A stretch of DNA of 64,000 bases from Malaya genurostris (taxonomy: Eukaryota > Arthropoda > Insecta > Diptera > Culicidae), in assembly GCF_030247185.1 (NCBI RefSeq), contig NC_080571.1:43771502-43835501 (forward strand). Reading direction: 5' to 3'. Below the pieces are notes generated by a model. The model searched no databases. It was not told the origin of the DNA and saw only the letters and a program-made list of their open reading frames with translations. Both the position numbers and the translations under genes were made by a program. This document shows positions 1-9,929 of the stretch, one piece after another (position 1 is the first letter of the stretch; every line of letters begins with the position of its first letter).

Positions 1-930
1 ACATTTAAACCTGAACAAATAAAACTTTTATTTTATGATAATAATTTTCGAGAAACGTACAAACTTATTAATTTTATAAACAGTTAATCGATCCAAGAAA
101 CGATTTTATTTATTTTAACGAAAGATGTTGTACCGGTACACTCAGTAATAGTGTAATTTTATTAATCCTTCTTCAAAATCGTCAATAATCTTCGGAAAAT
201 GTCGGTAAATAATATGGCAACAATACGAGCAAGAAAGCATGTGAAACAGTCCGCATAAAATATTTAGTTACTTACATTGATTTTGCTTTGGCATATTAGG
301 AATATACGGAATGGATACGCAACAAAATTCCGAAATTTTGTTAATATTGTAACTTGATGTTATTAACATATGAATGAACATTGTCATAGTTACAACGCGT
401 GTAGTCATCAGACGTTTATTGTTTTGAAGAAAATAATAATTAAACTGAAACTGGCGGTTAACCAAATTCTACGAGGGTTCCTATTCAAAGGATACATGTA
501 AAACCGCAGGTAAACTTACCTTGAGTTTATCTTTGATAGTATATGATATTGCATCTAATTGAACTGTATATGTGAGCCTGTGGAACTCATTTATACTACT
601 AAACCGAGGAGGCCGCTTTTAGATAAGTTCCAGAATTTAATTTTGAATCTTTTGAAGCGTTCAATTCCTGGTGGGGCAACAACTTCTTCAGTCACATTGT
701 CACGTTTTGTTCGTATGGGAATTGAAATTTAAGTATGCAAACCGATCCATTGACAAATTAAAACATTTTTAAGCTTACAATATTGAAGCTTTGGAATAAT
801 TTAAATTAGGAAAATCCATTAACAAATCATCGAGCAACAAGCGCTGCAAATTAGATCCGCAAAAAATCTATCGCCGATAATTCTAAATTGGCCTGATAGA
901 TACCAGAGAACCAAAATGAAATACTCAATT
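1..930. other. No gene recognised; AT-rich intergenic or intronic DNA
   Basis: No long open frame, RNA gene or obvious repeat structure is visible. The open frames here are short and have no recognisable motif. The segment leads directly into the first copy of the DD37E-element leader. Confidence 0.5.
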
Positions 931-933
931 CAA

Positions 934-1155
934 ACCAATTTTTCAATGGTATGCAATTGAAATATTCAAATAACGTCATCTCATAAGTTTAAGTTAAATG
1001 TTTCCGAATCGATTAGTTGTTGAATTATATAAATCCATCAACAAATGACTGAGTTATAAGCGTTCAAAATTATGACAGCAAAATGTTACGCGATTAGTTT
1101 TGACACCCAGCCTCGGGAAGCGAAGTGTAAGGCATTTTTAATGGCAAAATCGACC
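934..1155 (+). repeat. Isolated copy of the DD37E-element 5' leader
   Basis: This block is repeated about 600 bp downstream at 1549-1780. Both copies run from a TTTTTCAATrGTATGC-type start through a segment around CCATCAACAAATGAC to a start codon after AAGGCATTTTTA. The second copy continues into a transposase frame, while this one diverges right after its ATG. It is therefore best read as the 5' end of a second, deleted element of the same family. Confidence 0.6.
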
Positions 1156-1548
1156 AAAAATTTGCTAAATACATGGGATATTTCAAAAGAATCGGTAACC
1201 ACGCTGATTCGGTTCTTCAATAGCTAGATGATATATAAGATACTCAAGCGAACACGGTGTTGCGCAGACAACAGGAAATTTCACCAACACATAATGCAAA
1301 AGCGACAATCCAGCAAGTGAACGCATATACAATCCAGTCATCAGCTCACTGGACGAGCTACTTGTTTCATTCACAGTCAAACATCAACTAGGCAAAGAAA
1401 TATTGTGCAGCCTATATTTATAGATTTCTCTTCATACTACGCAGAACGATGCGGTGTTTTTTATGCATGACGCAAAGCCTCCTATGCCGAACAAGAAGTT
1501 GACGTCATTTTGTATAACGGGGATTGGTGGATGAAAACATAGGTCGAT

Positions 1549-2758
1549 TCCAACCATTTTTTCAATAGTATGCTATTGAAATACTGAAACGACGTTGCCA
1601 TATATGTTTAAGTTAAAAGTTTCCGAATCGATTGGTTGTTAAATTATAACAATCCATCAACAAATGACCGAGTTATTAACGTTCAAAATTATGACACAAA
1701 AAGGTTACGCGACTATTTTTGAAACTTTTAATTGACACCCGGCCCCATATAGTGAAGAGTAAGGCATTTTTAATGCCAAAAAAAATTGTGCACAGTTATT
1801 TGGAAAATCCATTGTGGTCTGCATCTAGGCTAGCTGAACAGCTGAAATTGCCCAGAAATACCGTATGACGCGTTATCAAACGGTATAAGGAAACAATGAC
1901 GACGATTCGGAAGCCTCAAGCCAATCGTCGGAGTGGAACTGTCGACCGGAAACTGCGTGGTAAGATTTTGAAAACGATTAAAAGGAATCCTAATCTGTCG
2001 GATCGTGATTTGGCCAGAAAATTCGATGCTGCCCATAGTACCGTGAGGAGAACTCGACTCCGGGAAGGTATCAAGTCGTATCGAGCTAGCAAACAGCCAA
2101 ATCGGACCGTAAAACAGAATAGTGTGTTCGAAATTCGTGCTCGGAAACTACATGACCGGGTGCTGAGCAAGTTCAACGGGTGTCTTCTGATGGACGATGA
2201 AACCTATGTCAAGGCTGACCTCGGGCAAATCCCAGGTCAAAAATTTTACTTGGCAACGGCTCGGGGGGATGTTCCAGCCAAATTTAAATTTGTTTTTGCC
2301 GACAAATTTGCAAGAAAATTTATGATTCCGCAAGGCATTTGAAACCGTGGCAAACAAAAACGAAAGTTTTCGTTACAAATAACACAATGACATCGGAACT
2401 ATACCAAAAAGAGTGTCCTCAAAAACGAATTTTTCCGTTCATTCGACCCCACGACCATCCCGTAATGTTTTGGCCAGATTTGGCAAACTGTCATTACAGC
2501 AAAGTCGTTCAAGAATGGTATGCAGAGAAAGGGGTCCAGTTTGTTTCGAAAAATCTTAACCCACTAAACTGCCCCCAGTACCGCCTGAGCAATCATGAAG
2601 AGGAGACTCAAGACAAAGGGAAAAGTCGTCAAAGACATCAATCAGATGAAGACCTGGTGGAATAAGATAGCCAAAACGATGGACGAAGAAGGTGTGCGCC
2701 GCCTAATGAGCCGTGTTACAGAAAAAATTCGAGAGTTCCTTCGAAACCGTGACGAATA
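1549..2758 (+). mobile_element. Decayed Tc1/mariner-superfamily element, DD37E type
   Basis: A leader of about 225 bp precedes a broken transposase frame ending at the TAA near 2756. No clear terminal inverted repeats were identified, so the boundaries are those of recognisable sequence. Downstream at about 2845-2872 the text ends in an AACGCCGGGTAATGCAGCTAGT-like string that could be the 3' end of a different element. Confidence 0.65.
1773..2758 (+). pseudogene. DD37E-type transposase pseudogene (Tc1/mariner superfamily)
   Basis: The enzyme would bind the element ends and cut and paste them. Two helix-turn-helix-like regions lie before residue ~90. The first catalytic Asp is in LLMDDETYVKADLGQ (near 2188) and the second in MFWPDLANCHY (near 2470). 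Spacing to the expected Glu, read from the second copy at 7.3 kb, gives 37 intervening residues. Here the segment carrying that Glu is deleted near 2580. Further lesions are a TGA at 1866, a TGA at 2340 and frameshifts; the C-terminal frame (2600-2758) resumes out of register. The ATG at 1773 is preferred over 1896 because the upstream frame encodes HTH-like sequence. DD37E elements are known from mosquitoes; assignment to that family is by motif only. Confidence 0.8.
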
Positions 2759-2844
2759 ATTTTATCCGTATTTTTTCTTAAAAGTATTTCATAGACAGGA
2801 CAATTTCTAGAATTTTCACGAAATATTTCCGAGCAACGCCGGGT

Positions 2845-2872
2845 AATGCAGCTAGTTCATTATAATATCTAA
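2845..2872 (+). repeat. Possible Helitron-like 3' terminus
   Basis: The segment contains CGCCGGG and ends CTAG followed by T. Helitrons typically end CTRR and insert before T, usually with a short hairpin just upstream. No 5' TC end or rolling-circle gene is seen, so this is only a terminal-motif suggestion. Confidence 0.25.
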
Positions 2873-3094
2873 AATAAATATGTGATATGAAAAGATAATA
2901 CTGACTGTTTTTATTTACTGTGAATCAAAAAAATTGCTTATTTCCACCCCTGGTTTAAAGTCCGATGCCAAAACGTAGTTTGTAAGTCATGTTAGTTGAT
3001 GACCAGACGAACCGACTTCAATTAAACTGATTCTAGCAATGCCTGCAATAGTAGAACTCACTCCGTTTTCTCAGATATGACCTAAACAATCTGA

Positions 3095-3236
3095 GAACTT
3101 TTTCATTTTGTAGGTTATACTGCACAAACAAATTGTACTGTTTTCTTTCGAGAATCTAAGAAGATTATTTTGAATAATACTACAGTATTATATGTGATAC
3201 TATGAGTGATATGAGAGAGGCTTCATTACATCACTA
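3095..3236 (+). repeat. Terminal-region fragment of an interspersed repeat
   Basis: This segment is recognisably related to 51420-51575 and, in reverse, to 45385-45495. Shared landmarks are CACAAACAA, an element-wide TTTCTTTC..GAGAAT..AAGA string, an ACCACAATATTATA-like string and a CATTACAcCAcTA end. The mariner element inserts directly at its end (TA at 3235-3236). Confidence 0.5.
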
Positions 3237-3870
3237 ACAGATCGGCTGAAAAGTTCGTATCGTTTCTATGAGAGGGCGCCACTAGAATTAAATCCATACC
3301 ATTTTCAGTTAGTACCAACCTTCAAAAGATACGTGTATAAATTTGACAGCTGTCTGATTATTATTGAGATATTGCATTTTGAGTGAAGCTACTTTTGTTA
3401 TTGTGAAAAAAAATGGAAAAAAAGGAATTTCGTTTGTTGATGAAACACTACTTTTTTATGAAAAAAAGTGCCGCCGATACCAAAAAATGGTTTGATGAGT
3501 GTTATCCAGACTCTGCACCGGGCGAAGCAACAATTCGTAAGTGGTTTGCAAAATTTCGTACTGGTCATATGAGCACCGAAGAAGATGAACGCAGTGGACG
3601 TCCAAAAGAGGCTGTTACCGATGAAAACGTGAAAAAATCCACAAAATGATTTTCAATGACCGTAAAGTGAAGTTGATCGAGATAGCTGACACCCTAAAGA
3701 TATCAAAGGAACGTGTTGGACATATTATTCACGAATATTTGGATATAAGAAAGCTTTGTGCAAAATGAGTGCCGCGTGAGCTCACAATCGATCAAAAACA
3801 ACAACGAATTGATGATTCTGAGCAGTGTTTGGAGCTGTTATATCGACGAAATAAAACCGATTTAGATAAC
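3237..3870 (+). mobile_element. 3'-truncated mariner element
   Basis: The left TIR begins ACAGATCGGCTGAAAAGTTC at 3237, directly after TA. The same TIR bounds the copy at 34620-35538. The 5' UTR and the N-terminal transposase region follow; sequence similarity stops near 3870 and no right TIR is present. Confidence 0.85.
3413..3866 (+). pseudogene. Mariner transposase N-terminal fragment
   Basis: Starting at the ATG at 3413, the frame encodes a mariner-type N-terminal HTH domain with the landmarks LLMKHYFFMKKSAADT, PGEATIRKWFAKF and DERSGRPKEAV. The frame breaks at a run of six A residues (around 3632): one more A would restore the expected K-I-H-K-M continuation. The later text reads as LIEIADTLKISKERVGHII and VPRELTIDQ in the other frame, with a TGA replacing the usual Trp before VPREL. 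The catalytic DDD domain is missing. The same frameshift occurs in the copy at 35.1-35.4 kb. Confidence 0.85.
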
Positions 3871-4489
3871 AAAGTTACTAAAAGATTTCTGCTTGCCTAA
3901 ATGACCCTCTGTCACGTCTCTCATTTTCCGTTCTATATATTCACATCCTTGCACTCTTGAGTACTATCATTCTATAATTTTCATTTTCTGTTTCTACAAA
4001 AATGGTATCTGGTTATGTGAATATCGCAAAATCTCAGATATATAGTTAGAGCAATTATGTGTTATAAATTCCAGAGCTATAATTTCATACAGCTTAGATA
4101 CGGCTTTTCAAGTGAAGTGGTATTGAGAGTTTTGTTGAGATCGAAATTTCACTCTCAATCAAGCTATTAGCGGTAGCCCCACGGTGCGGTTACAGAGGAC
4201 AGTATCGAAACTACATACAATAGTGCTAAATTACCGGAAAGTGAAGGTGCGCGATGTCACAAGGATTAGTACAGAGCATAGAATAATTAAGACGAACGCG
4301 AACAATCTTCAGACTGATTACTAGAGATGGGTTCGGGTTCAAAAAAAAAATGTCGGGTTTGGATCGGGTACGGGTGACGATTTTTTATTTAGAACGGGTA
4401 CGGGTTTTGGTCACATTTGGACACATAAATTTCATTTTGTAGTTTTTGATCGCTAATTCCGGGACCTGAAACCGGGTACCACCAAAGTA

Positions 4490-4934
4490 AATAATATGAC
4501 ATTTTGCAGAGTGAATTGATTACTGAAAGTAACTGTAACTCCGTATTCCAGAATACTGCTTACTAGTGCGATGTAAACATTCCAGTATCAGTACACTTCG
4601 GTAAATCTTTTGTATTGCGTTTGATGAGAAGAACAGAAGCAAATTGAATGCCGTTTCGATCCCATATGCATATGACTCTAACAATATCCATTTGTAGAGC
4701 ACTACAATCTACGAGGTTGGCGAAGATGTAATGTATTTTGAGATCAGCATAAATTACTTCCAATGACAACAATTCACTGCATAGATCATTCACGAATAGC
4801 ATGAGAAGGAGTGGTCCTAAGTGACTCCCTTGTACTGACTCGTGGGGAACAGAAAGAGTCTTCTTAACTGGATGCACGTTAAGACTATTCCAATCAAAAA
4901 TATCATTAGAATTCTGTCGAGAATTTTTTTTCAA
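4490..4934 (-). pseudogene. Reverse transcriptase fossil of a non-LTR retrotransposon
   Basis: Minus-strand translation shows a degenerate RT core: a V-Q-G-S-H-L-G-P-L-L segment followed by MLFVNDL (RT motif 4 region), then a YADxK-like catalytic box with its second Asp altered, and an LQMDI..ICIWDRNGIQF segment matching the usual LQ-x-D..W-C-x-x-N helix. No endonuclease or gag is seen. It resembles the other fossil at 17.8-18.4 kb and probably belongs to the same Jockey-like family. The surrounding 3.9-6.5 kb has no other recognisable gene. Confidence 0.6.
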
Positions 4935-6530
4935 TCTTGAATAAAATAAGAAACTTTCTTTAGGTATGCACTAACGCAAACAGTTATGTTAAGTTGAATA
5001 GATTTTTTTTTATTTTACATCGTCGCACTAAATGATTAAACACACATTAAACCAGTGGCCTCTCGTGACAAAATTGAAGGGTTGTGCACTGGTTATGTGG
5101 TATAGTATCAGATGTAACAGTTCGTTGTAAGTGAAAAATTAAAGATTGAGGAATGGATATTCGCTTTGCTTTTCAATTCAATGAAATAACGATATACTAT
5201 TAGATAGAATTTTTTTATTAAACTTATGTCGTATTAACGATACAGTACAAGAATTCGGTGCTCTGCACGTCAAGCAAATCTGTCAATAATTTCATAAATG
5301 AAACGACAATTCGACGGTGCAACTGAGATATCAATTTGTTTTCAACTGCCATAAGCATAAACAACTGAAGCCTCTCCTGAATCCATACAAGTTCTCACAG
5401 ATCCTAACGTGACTAAGATAATAACAAATTTCGGAGCTAAGCTAAGTATTTCCTTCTCGTCTTGAATCTGTGCAGTAACTCATATGCACGAAAAAAGACA
5501 CTAATCCAACGACAAAATAAACAGCAACCTATGAGACTATAGAAACTTTTTTTGGGTCTAAGTTTAAGGAAATCGATCAAATCATGTTTAAGAAAATTGA
5601 GTGAGTATTAAAAATTTAGGACTAGATACTGAAATTTCTTTTTTTTATTTAATAATATAAGTAAAAAGATACATTGCTTAAGCTCTAAGCAGCCGAGGTC
5701 ATCAATAAAATCTCTTGAATCACTTGATAACATTTTGCCAAATTTGGAATGATCGCATCAGATTTCAATTTGTTTGTCATTTTTAATGTATTTATATTTT
5801 GTACAAGATTATTAGAATGTTCATATTTGTAGTAATCTAAGGTTTCTGAAATTTTGAATTACACTCAATTTCGATTCATCCATGAGAATTCTTCATGGTT
5901 TGAATCACTTCATCATAAACAAGCAATCGACCTGGACCAAAAATTTTAAGTCCTAACTAATCAAAACTTATATGGCGTATAGCAAAACAGGTAGCGTTAA
6001 AAGGAACTGGAGGAAAACAATAAATTGAATGGATAACAATTTGTTTCAATCAATCATTTCTCTCAATGAAGATGTGAGTGATTTATATAGAGATATATGT
6101 GAATGTATCATCACTAGTTCACTATATGCATTTCGGAGGATTTCGACATTGCTACAGTCCATTGAAGTGATTTTTCGTTTCAAGATTTACTTTTTACTAG
6201 AAATCGGAATAAATTCAACACTGTCAATACCAAAAAGAAAGGTATTAAAATAACAAATGACCGAGGTTTATTTTAAATAGCCGGTTTTGCAATCTAAAAT
6301 AACACATCGCTTATTTTTGAATATGTTAAATTAAGCTTACAAAAAAAAATATAAAATTACATAGTGCTCGTTGGTCACAAACCATGAAAACCGTTGAAAA
6401 ATTATACAATTGACATTTCCGAACACGAAAATTCAACGCAAAAAAAACGAAGATTTCTCATTAACTTGGGTCAAAACTTGTAAAAATTGAAATACCCAGT
6501 GATTTTGTGGACAGTTTCTTTTCATAATTG
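4935..6530. other. No gene recognised
   Basis: The segment is AT-rich, with only short chance open frames such as 6029-6253. No splice-supported exon or repeat was recognised. Confidence 0.45.
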
Positions 6531-6629
6531 AAATATGAAGCCGACAAAAGTCAATCATGTATCGATGGTAGTGTCTTTTGAGCACGCTCTAGCTGAGCAA
6601 ACGAGTCGGAAGTTGTTGGTATGCACGGT

Positions 6630-6890
6630 TTAAAAGTGGCATTTTTTATTTGGAGGCGATGACTGAGCCGAAGCGCCACCAAAGAATGAAGAATTTAAGG
6701 AATAGTTTGATCAAGCCCCTTCGCAAAAACGATAAAAACTCGAAAAATCACTCGCAGTTACTCAGCCTACCATTTACCAACGTTGAAAAGCAATGGGGAT
6801 GATCCGACAGGTAGGCAATTGGGTGCCGTATGAATTGAAGCCAAGGGAAGTCGAACGCCGTTTCAAATCGTCGAAAAATGTATGGATTTT
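6630..6890 (+). pseudogene. Mariner transposase N-terminal remnant
   Basis: Recognisable landmarks are an ARFKSG segment (near 6637) and, after several frame changes, a QPTIYQR..KAMGMIRQVGNWVPYELKP block (about 6765-6845). The latter is the second HTH plus the conserved W-V-P-x-E-L motif that precedes the catalytic domain in mariner transposases. Stops and frameshifts are frequent. Confidence 0.6.
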
Positions 6891-7345
6891 CCCAGTGTCT
6901 TCTGATGGACGATGAAACCAATGTCAAGGCTGACTTCGGGCAAATCTCAGGTCAAAAATTTTACTTGGCAACGGCTCGGGGGGATGTTCCAGCCAAATTT
7001 AAATTGGTTTTTGCCGACAAATTTGCAAGAAAATTTATGATTTGGCAGGGCATTTGCATCTGTGACAAAAAAAAACAAAAGTTTTCGTTACAAATAAGAC
7101 AATGACATCGGAACTATACCAAAAAGAATGTCTCCAAAAACGAATTTTGCCGTTCATTCGATCCCAAAACCATCCCGTAATGTTTTGGCCAGATTTGGCA
7201 GTCTGTCATTACAGCAAAGTCGTTCAAGAATGGTATGCAGAGAAAGGGGTCCAGTTTGTTCCGAAAAACCTTAACCCACCCAACTGCCCCTAGTTCTGCC
7301 CTATTGAGAAATACTGGGCAATCATAAAGAGGAGACTCATGATTA
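6890..7345 (+). pseudogene. DD37E transposase C-terminal remnant
   Basis: The first catalytic Asp is in LLMDDETNVKADFGQ, where Tyr of the family motif is replaced by Asn. The second is in MFWPDLAVCHYSK, and the Glu is retained in CPIEKYWAIIKRRL near 7305. A TAG at 7291 and a frameshift near 7065-7100 break the frame. This copy preserves the Glu that is deleted in the 1.8-2.7 kb copy. Confidence 0.8.
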
Positions 7346-7379
7346 AATAAGAAATTAATCTTATGCACTCAAAATTTAC

Positions 7380-8525
7380 CCTGGGGTAGCTGTCAATTTC
7401 TCAGGCGAAACGACATAACATGGGATTTCATCCAATCTTTCATGACACAAGATCAGAGCATAGCAATTAAAGCTTCAAATCGTTTTATGGCCTTTTTTGT
7501 CTTGCTGTCCAGCAACAACCTACCTCTAGCAAGCTACGTGTAGGACTGAAACGTTAGCTATAATTTTGCTTATATTTATAGCTTCGCGTGCTTCCAACAG
7601 CTTCGCTTTTGCATCGATTGACCAATCAGAGCGCTGCTTTCCCTTTGATATATCGCTTACTCCTTCAAAACCGTCGACTATGGCAGGGAAATCCGGAATG
7701 CCGGAGATTTTTTGCAGAAAAAAAAGGACACTGCTAGCTATTAATCAACATTTCAATGATATACAATTAAAAATACATGGCTATGAACATTCAAATCAAT
7801 ACGTAGAAATATTTCCAATCAAATGGTGACATAATATTAATAATTGATACAAAATTGACTGAGCTGTAATTGTTCAAAACCTGACCACATTTCGATTCGT
7901 GGATTGCCATACCAATCGATTTTTTAAAAATAAAAATATCCGTGAATTGTCAGTAAGATAGATGGACGATGGACACGGACTTTCAAAACCTGCTTTCGAA
8001 GAAAACGCGTTTAAAGGTTTTTGTCTATAAAATTAATGAAAACAATTAATTACTCCAGGGAGCCCGTAGGGTCTAACATTTTCATAAGATCATATTTTTC
8101 TTCTATAATTTATTATAACGGAATATTTCAAGAATGTTTTGTCAAGTTCAATCGAAGTAGAAATCTTGGGCCTGTGCGCCGAGCTCTTGCTTCTTCGTAG
8201 AATGAGATAGCCATAGATAAAGGTCCATAACTTTCAGAGTTTCGTTCCAATAGGCTTGAAAAAGAAGAAAATTCTTCAAAAGTTTTACTGTAAGAAAATA
8301 TGAAGAAAATAATGAATGATTTTTCAAAAGTGTTACACCCTACCCGCCCCTTAAACGAATGAAATTTTGTCTCAAGATAGATAATTATGTTCCCAACTAA
8401 CCGTCCATTTAAAGAAAGATGGACAACAAAATGTTTTTCTAACTACTTTCTTGTCCAGTAATAATACATTCCATTTGTGAAATTGAACCTCTCTGGTCCA
8501 ACAGACTCCGCAGTCGAATGCAGAA
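7380..8525. other. No gene recognised
   Basis: The open frame at 7566-7829 has no recognisable domain. A degenerate segment near 7755-7890 faintly resembles the DD37E leader. Nothing else is supported. Confidence 0.4.
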
Positions 8526-8529
8526 TCAT

Positions 8530-8632
8530 TGCATGCCTAGAACTACGATCCTACTGACACTAAGAATCCTTCCAGGTCGGGGCTCGAACATACGACAAAT
8601 GGCTTGTAAGACCAGTGCCCTATGCTTTGAAA
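8530..8632 (-). repeat. tRNA-derived SINE, copy 1 (5' part)
   Basis: On the minus strand this reads as a tRNA-like head with a pol III B-box GTTCGAGCCCC (8579-8589 on the complement), followed by the family segment GACCTGGAAGGATTCTTAGT. It matches copies at 28.1, 50.8 and 57.4 kb. Confidence 0.75.
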
Positions 8633-8689
8633 CGCCAACGCGGGCTCCAGTACTGATACTTTTTGCAAATACACGGAACGACCGAAATT

Positions 8690-9925
8690 AGCTCTGTGCC
8701 TAATTCGCATTACTGTTTTTGAATTAGTTGATTTTAACAACAAAATTTCCAAAATAACTATGAAATTAGTTAAAACTGAGAATTTACTTTGCTGGAAAAA
8801 TCTCTTACTTCTAGAGAATTTGTTTAGTTGGCGAATATCCTGGACAAAAACCAGCAATATTTCAATCCAACACGAAATTCTCATTGACAACTAATTTGTT
8901 ATTAAAATCAGAAAATTTGTTTCTATTTATCTATCACCATCATTACTGAAGGACAGCACAAAGAACACAAAAATGAAATTGGTTTAATTAACAAGTTTAT
9001 TAGCCAAAAACCCATGAGAAGTGTCAAAGCAAAACAATCCATTAAAAAGCTAAAAAGGACAGTCTTGCTGAAACTGCTTGCAAATTGTTTTTATGTTTTT
9101 CGCATGTGTTACGATATATCCATATATAAATTTCTGATTCGATTTGTAAAAATGACGTAAACTCTTAGTGGAAAGTGTATTTATTCAGAATTTGTGCGCA
9201 TTTGAAGCGATTGTGCGAAATAATGTTTTTTTTCACGCGGAACAGTGAAGTGAGTTTCGAATGTTGCACTCTAATTGTATATGTCAAATGATGTTTTTTG
9301 AATCTTCCAACCTTCCGGGCTACGCCGTCCGGTGTATTACTTGTATTCGGTTTTTGTTTTCCGAGTGCTCAAAGTTTTCAGTGAGAGAGTCGATTTCGCG
9401 AAGTCGAATGAAGAAAGCAGCGATTTAGAAGAAAAATTTTCAAAAAGTAGTTTATGTTTCGCTTATGTCTTTTTCTCCAATACAACATCGTATTTATACC
9501 TGCCAATATAGAAAAGACTACCGCGACTGAAATATTTTTCGGTAGTAGTGTGCCATCTAGTGGCTAGTAGTCATTACGGTGTTAACGTTTTTTTCGGTGA
9601 CAGTGCGCCACATAGCTGCAAATTGCAGAAGCCAATTCAACCATTTATGTTGGTTGAAAACAACGTTTTAATTCTCTAATTCAACTAAAAAATTAGTTGA
9701 ATGGAAATGAAGTGTGCCTTAGCTAAGAAATGACAGCACGTTGAATTGGTGAATTCAACTAAAAAAATAGCCATTTTAACAAATATTTTATTATTATTAA
9801 GGGAATCAGAAATAGAAAATCTAAATTAGCAAAAGTAAGATTTTTTTAGTAGTCTCAAAAAATAACTAACTAAAATCAGAAAATCAACTAATTTTTTCGC
9901 CAAAATGCTGAATTCGGTCTATTCG
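8690..9925. repeat. Possible 1.2-kb non-autonomous element with AATTAGTTGATTTT inverted ends
   Basis: AATTAGTTGATTTT occurs near 8716 and, inverted, near 9885. Similar AATTCxGCATT-type text lies outside both. Short inverted AATTAGTTGAA units recur internally, including a near-perfect palindrome at about 9677-9701. No transposase is present. The boundaries are uncertain. Confidence 0.35.
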
Positions 9926-9929
9926 TGTA

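Larger units (their letters stand above)
6540..7345 (+). mobile_element. Chimeric Tc1/mariner relic: mariner 5' part joined to DD37E 3' part
   Basis: From 6540 to about 6890 the sequence encodes a heavily degenerate mariner N-terminal half. From about 6893 onward it is closely similar to the DD37E transposase at 2186-2610. No TIRs could be placed. The junction falls just before the first catalytic Asp segment. Confidence 0.65.
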
